Below, piece after piece: positions 60,517-64,000 of a stretch of 64,000 nucleotides of DNA (its first letter is position 1; each line of letters opens with the position of its first letter). The stretch spans positions 1-64,000 of the forward strand of contig NZ_BANF01000010.1 of NCBI RefSeq assembly GCF_000964425.1, read 5' to 3'. Source of the stretch: Komagataeibacter intermedius TF2. Lineage in GTDB: Bacteria; Pseudomonadota; Alphaproteobacteria; Acetobacterales; Acetobacteraceae. The position numbers and the translations under genes are program-made. The notes under the pieces are model-generated. The model was not told the origin of the DNA and did no database searches. It was given only the letters and a program-made list of their open reading frames with translations.

Positions 60517-62787
60517 CTAGTCCTCAATCGTCTGTTCCGCATGCCATGGCTGGGACGCACTGACCCGGATCGGGGCATCGCCCACCGTGCCCCGTCCCGC
60601 ATGGACCGGATGTTCCATGAAATATTCATGGGATGAAAAGGGCCGACGCCCCGGCTCCAGCCGACGCCATACACCGTTCCGCTGTAGAATCCACGACTGC
60701 AGGTTGTCCTTGAGGTCGATCATCATGATCTGTTCAAGCACGCGGGCATGGACCTGTGGGTCCAGCATGGGCACCATGCTTTCCACCCGCCAGTCCATGT
60801 TGCGCTGCATCCAGTCCGCCGAGGAAATATACAGCTTCGCCTGCCGACTGGGCAGCCGGTGCCCGTCGCCAAAGGCGTAGATGCGGGCATGTTCCAGGAA
60901 ACGCCCGACAATCGACTTGACCTTGATGTTATCCGACAGCCCCGGAACACCGGGACGCAGGCAGCAGATCCCCCGCACCACGGCCGTGATCTTCACCCCC
61001 GCGCATGACGCGGCGTACAGCCGGTCGATCAGGTCGGGATCGACCAGCGAGTTCATCTTGAGCCAGATCTGCCCAGGCCTGCCCGCCTGCACATGGGCGA
61101 TTTCCCCCGCGATCAGTTCCTCGATCGTGCGGCGGATGGTCACGGGCGAAAACGCGATCGCCTCCATCCGTGCGGGCACGGCGTAGCCGGTCATGTAATT
61201 GAACAGCCGCGCCGAGTCCCGCGCCAGTTCGGGATTGCAGGTGAAAAACGACAGGTCGGTATAGATCCGCGCCGTGATCGGGTGATAGTTGCCGGTGCCG
61301 AAATGGGCGTAGGACCGCAGCGCCCCCCCCTCGCGCCGCACGACAAGGCTGAGCTTGGCATGCGTCTTGAGGTCGGAAAAGCCAAAGACCACCTGCACCC
61401 CCGCCCCTTCCAGCGCGCGGGCAAGGCGGATGTTGGCTTCCTCATCGAAGCGCGCGCGCAGTTCCACCATGGCGGTCACGGCCTTGCCGGCCTCCGCCGC
61501 CTCGATCAGGGCCTTGACGATGGGACTGTCGCGCGATGTGCGGTACAGCGTCTGCTTGATCGCGACCACGGCCGGGTCGATGGCGGCCTGACGCAGGAAC
61601 TGCACCACCACGTCAAAGCTTTCAAAGGGATGATGCACGATCATGTCGCGCGCACGGATGGCGGCGAAGCAGTCGCCCCCGCAATCGACAATCCGTTCGG
61701 GAAAACGCGGGGTATAGGGGGGGAACAGCAGGTCGGGCCGGTCATCGACAATCAGCTGCTTGAGGTCCACCACGCCGATCAGCCCGGACTGCACGAACAC
61801 TTCATCCGGGGGCGGGGCCAGCCCCTCGGCCATGGACCGGGCCAGGTCCTCGGGCATGCGGGCCTCGATGTCCAGATGGATCACCACGCCCCGCCTGCGG
61901 CGTTTCAGCGCGCTTTCATACGACCGGACCAGATCCTCGGCCTCGTCCTCGAATTCCACGTCCGTGTCGCGCACCACGCGCATCACCCCCCAGTCCCCCG
62001 CCACAAGGCCGGGGAACAGGCGGTCGATGCACATGACAATCAGCCGTTCCAGCAGGATGAAGCGCGTCACCCCCGGCGGCGACAGGGCGGCGGGCAGACG
62101 GATGAAGCGTTCGATCCGCGCAGGCAGCAGGATCAGCGCTTCCATCACGAACTGCCCGGTTTCGGCGTTCATCAGCCGCAATGCCTGCGCAATCCCCATG
62201 TTGGGAATGAAGGGCAGCGGATGGGCCGGGTCGATGGCCAGCGGTGTCAGGACGGGAAAGACCCGTTCCATGAAGCAGGTTTCCAGCCATGCCTGCTCCT
62301 CCGGCGTGAAGGAGATTTCATCGCGCACGACAATGCCCGCCTCCTCCAGCTCGCGCTGCAGGTCGCGCCAGATGCGCTGCTGTTCCTGCAGCAGGCGACC
62401 CGTGCGCTCGCGCACGGCGGAAAGCTGCTGCTGTGGCGTCAGCCCGTCGGGGGATGTCTTGACCAGCCCCTCGCGCACCTGCCCCACCAGCCCGGCCACG
62501 CGCACGGAATAGAACTCGTCAAGGTTACTGGCGCTGATCGACAGGAAGCGCACGCGTTCAAGCAGCGGATTGCGCGGATTGTCGGCTTCATCCACCACGC
62601 GCTGGTTGAAATCGAGCCATGACAGTTCACGGTTGATGAAGCGCGCGGGCGATGTGGCGTCGGGTACGGGTTCGATCGGCGCACGTACCGCAACCTGCCG
62701 CCCGGTCGCCGCCGACTTGCGGCTGCGCGCGCGTGGACGCGGCTTGCGCGGGGTATCTTCCGGGGCTTTGCGTGGCGATGTGGCCAA
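60517..62787 (-). CDS. ppk: Polyphosphate kinase 1
   Basis: 756 aa, PPK1 with its four domains. '[35 protein letters not shown]' (N domain), '[13 protein letters not shown]', '[34 protein letters not shown]', '[29 protein letters not shown]' (phospholipase D-like C1) and '[25 protein letters not shown]', with the autophosphorylated His in the last. A basic N-terminal tail of about 45 residues precedes the core. It polymerises ATP gamma-phosphate to polyphosphate. Followed by ppx. Confidence 0.96.
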   Translation of the reverse strand: MATSPRKAPEDTPRKPRPRARSRKSAATGRQVAVRAPIEPVPDATSPARFINRELSWLDFNQRVVDEADNPRNPLLERVRFLSISASNLDEFYSVRVAGLVGQVREGLVKTSPDGLTPQQQLSAVRERTGRLLQEQQRIWRDLQRELEEAGIVVRDEISFTPEEQAWLETCFMERVFPVLTPLAIDPAHPLPFIPNMGIAQALRLMNAETGQFVMEALILLPARIERFIRLPAALSPPGVTRFILLERLIVMCIDRLFPGLVAGDWGVMRVVRDTDVEFEDEAEDLVRSYESALKRRRRGVVIHLDIEARMPEDLARSMAEGLAPPPDEVFVQSGLIGVVDLKQLIVDDRPDLLFPPYTPRFPERIVDCGGDCFAAIRARDMIVHHPFESFDVVVQFLRQAAIDPAVVAIKQTLYRTSRDSPIVKALIEAAEAGKAVTAMVELRARFDEEANIRLARALEGAGVQVVFGFSDLKTHAKLSLVVRREGGALRSYAHFGTGNYHPITARIYTDLSFFTCNPELARDSARLFNYMTGYAVPARMEAIAFSPVTIRRTIEELIAGEIAHVQAGRPGQIWLKMNSLVDPDLIDRLYAASCAGVKITAVVRGICCLRPGVPGLSDNIKVKSIVGRFLEHARIYAFGDGHRLPSRQAKLYISSADWMQRNMDWRVESMVPMLDPQVHARVLEQIMMIDLKDNLQSWILQRNGVWRRLEPGRRPFSSHEYFMEHPVHAGRGTVGDAPIRVSASQPWHAEQTIED

Positions 62788-62877
62788 TGGATTCGGTCTC
62801 CCGTTCGGGGGTGGTGTTCTTTATTGCATATGACCCTAGGCCAGCGACACGCCTGTTGGCCAGAGCAACCGCATGGT

Positions 62878-63726
62878 TCAGTCTCCGGGCGAACTGCCGG
62901 CGGGCGACATTGTGTCCACCAGCATGTCCGCCAGCACGCGTGCGGCAAAGCCGCGGGTAATGGGCCGCGCACAGGCAAGGGCGGCATGATCCAGCCGGTC
63001 CACGGCGTCCTGCATCGCCCGCGCGGTCCGTGGCAGGCGCCGCAGCAGCCATTCCACGACCGGCTGCGACACGACAATCTGCCGTTCCGCCAGCAGGCGC
63101 AGCAGCAGCACGCGCAGCAGTCCGTCGCCCGGCTGCCGTATGGCCACCGCCATGGTCGCCCGCAGCCTGCTGGCCAGGTCGGGCAGCGCCACGGGCCAGC
63201 GCGCAGGTGGCGTCCGCCCGCCCAGAAGCAGGGCAATCCGCTGTTCGCGCGCGGTATTGAGCAGGTGCAGAAGCGCCCGTTCGTCCCTGCATTCATCGGC
63301 CTGGTCCACCGCCATGGCCATGACCGGAACCCCCGTGGCGCGCGCGGCGAACAGGGCGGTGACATGGGCATGGGACAGGCTGCCGCCATGCAGCAGCACC
63401 GCATCATGCACGCGCGCCCATATTTCCAGCATATGGGTCTTGCCCGTGCCTGCCGCCCCCCACAGCGCCAGCCTGCGCTCCGGCCATGGCGTGGGGCCAA
63501 GCACCCAGCTGCGCGCAGCCGCGTTGGAGGCGGAAAAGACAAAGTCCCCCACTGCAAAACGTGGCGTGTGGGCAAACGGCAACACCAGTTGCCCGATCAC
63601 CCCCGCAACCGCGTTTTCATCCGTTTTCAGCTTCGTGCCTTCAACCACCGCTTTGTGCGTTGCCCCGCCTTGACGTAAAGAAGGCCGGAAGTCCGTTCGA
63701 CCCCGGTCCCATACGACGGTTTTCAT
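62878..63726 (-). CDS. hdaA: DnaA-related replication regulator, Hda-type
   Basis: 282 aa from the ATG at 63726, or 240 aa from a GTG at 63600, which is closer to usual HdaA length. The DnaA-like AAA+ domain shows 'LVLPFAHTPRFAVGDFVFSASNAAARSWV', Walker A 'LWGAAGTGKTHMLEIWARV', Walker B-like 'VMAMAVDQADE', sensor region 'ALLLGGRTPPARWPVALPDLASRLRATMAVAI' and a helical C-terminus ('LRRLPRTARAMQDAVDRLD'). No DNA-binding domain IV. HdaA with the beta clamp switches DnaA to its ADP form. It is divergent from purM, the arrangement seen in other Alphaproteobacteria. Confidence 0.86.
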   Translation of the reverse strand: MKTVVWDRGRTDFRPSLRQGGATHKAVVEGTKLKTDENAVAGVIGQLVLPFAHTPRFAVGDFVFSASNAAARSWVLGPTPWPERRLALWGAAGTGKTHMLEIWARVHDAVLLHGGSLSHAHVTALFAARATGVPVMAMAVDQADECRDERALLHLLNTAREQRIALLLGGRTPPARWPVALPDLASRLRATMAVAIRQPGDGLLRVLLLRLLAERQIVVSQPVVEWLLRRLPRTARAMQDAVDRLDHAALACARPITRGFAARVLADMLVDTMSPAGSSPGD

Positions 63727-63782
63727 AGCCCGCGTGCGGGAGTCCGGGAAAGTGATAGTTTGATTACGAAAAAGGCCCCCGC

Positions 63783-64000
63783 ATGACGTCCGCCCCCTGC
63801 CCGCCCAATGCTTCATCCGATACAGCGCCCGGCGCCACCTACCGCGATGCCGGGGTGGACATTGCCGCCGGTGACGCCCTTGTCGAAGTCATCAAGCCCG
63901 CTGCAAAGGCAACGGACCGCCCCGGCACCATGGGCGGACTGGGCGGTTTCGGCGCGCTGTTTGACCTGAAGGCAGCCGGTTTTTCCGATCCCATCCTGGT
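63783..64000 (+). CDS. purM: Phosphoribosylformylglycinamidine cyclo-ligase, 5' part
   Basis: The first 72 codons are visible before the window ends. After a short linker, '[56 protein letters not shown]' is the PurM (AIR synthetase) N-terminus. It produces AIR, the substrate of PurK encoded elsewhere in this window. Truncated by the window edge, not by mutation as far as can be seen. Confidence 0.93.
   Translation, partial: MTSAPCPPNASSDTAPGATYRDAGVDIAAGDALVEVIKPAAKATDRPGTMGGLGGFGALFDLKAAGFSDPIL

Noticed and set aside
1-64000. tRNA, rRNA, CRISPR arrays, prophage or replication origin
   Set aside because: No cloverleaf-like segment, regularly spaced repeats, phage structural genes or clustered DnaA boxes were recognised while reading both strands.

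Overview
This window reads as chromosomal DNA of an acetic acid bacterium (Alphaproteobacteria, Acetobacteraceae, most likely Komagataeibacter or Gluconacetobacter). The evidence is high GC with strong third-position bias, alphaproteobacterial marker genes (TrcR/DUF1013, the PhyR-NepR-EcfG stress system, an Hda-type DnaA homologue, paired DUF465 proteins) and CydDC. The genus is inferred. No rRNA, tRNA, CRISPR array, prophage or intact insertion sequence was seen. The few mobile-like traces are a 109-bp MITE-like repeat near 34.9 kb and an AT-rich repeat-like segment at 42.4-42.6 kb.

Layout. 0.2-5.1 kb is a patchwork: a two-TM protein, an isolated hpxZ, thiM, a secreted protein and a benzoylformate-decarboxylase-like ThDP enzyme. 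Beside the last lies a perfect 29-bp Fur-box palindrome containing two opposed promoters. On the + side it is followed about 70 nt later by a strong intrinsic terminator, which predicts a short iron-regulated RNA. 5.1-18 kb carries glk, an SDR, an acyltransferase-like gene, nrdR-nusB-thiL, recQ, an OmpA-like lipoprotein and cydDC. 16.6-22.3 kb is a general stress response island: HisKA_2 kinase, nepR, two ecfG-type sigma genes, divergent phyR, then otsA. 22.3-42.4 kb is largely housekeeping: ABC-F, Gfo/Idh/MocA, secDF, mscL, rpmE, hsp20 behind a ROSE-like thermometer, trcR, purEK, two radC paralogues, a HAD phosphatase, uvrD/pcrA, prmA, a GNAT, pepP and isocitrate dehydrogenase.

42.6-57.4 kb is a nearly unbroken minus-strand purine catabolic cluster, transcribed xdhA-xdhB-xdhC-lysR-flavoprotein-hpxX-hpxY-hpxW-allC-pucG-puuE-uraD-uraH. 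It would convert hypoxanthine/xanthine to urate, then hydroxyisourate, allantoin, allantoate, ureidoglycine and oxalurate, and finally oxamate or oxalate and ammonia. No classical uricase, PuuD or HpxO is seen; the flavin monooxygenase-like gene fills that position. Directly upstream of xdhA is a dihydropyrimidinase-like protein that has lost every metal ligand. A promoter before xdhA and a LysR-type palindrome before the flavoprotein suggest two transcription units.

57.5-64 kb holds that pseudo-enzyme, ppx, ppk, an hda homologue and, divergently, the start of purM cut by the window edge.
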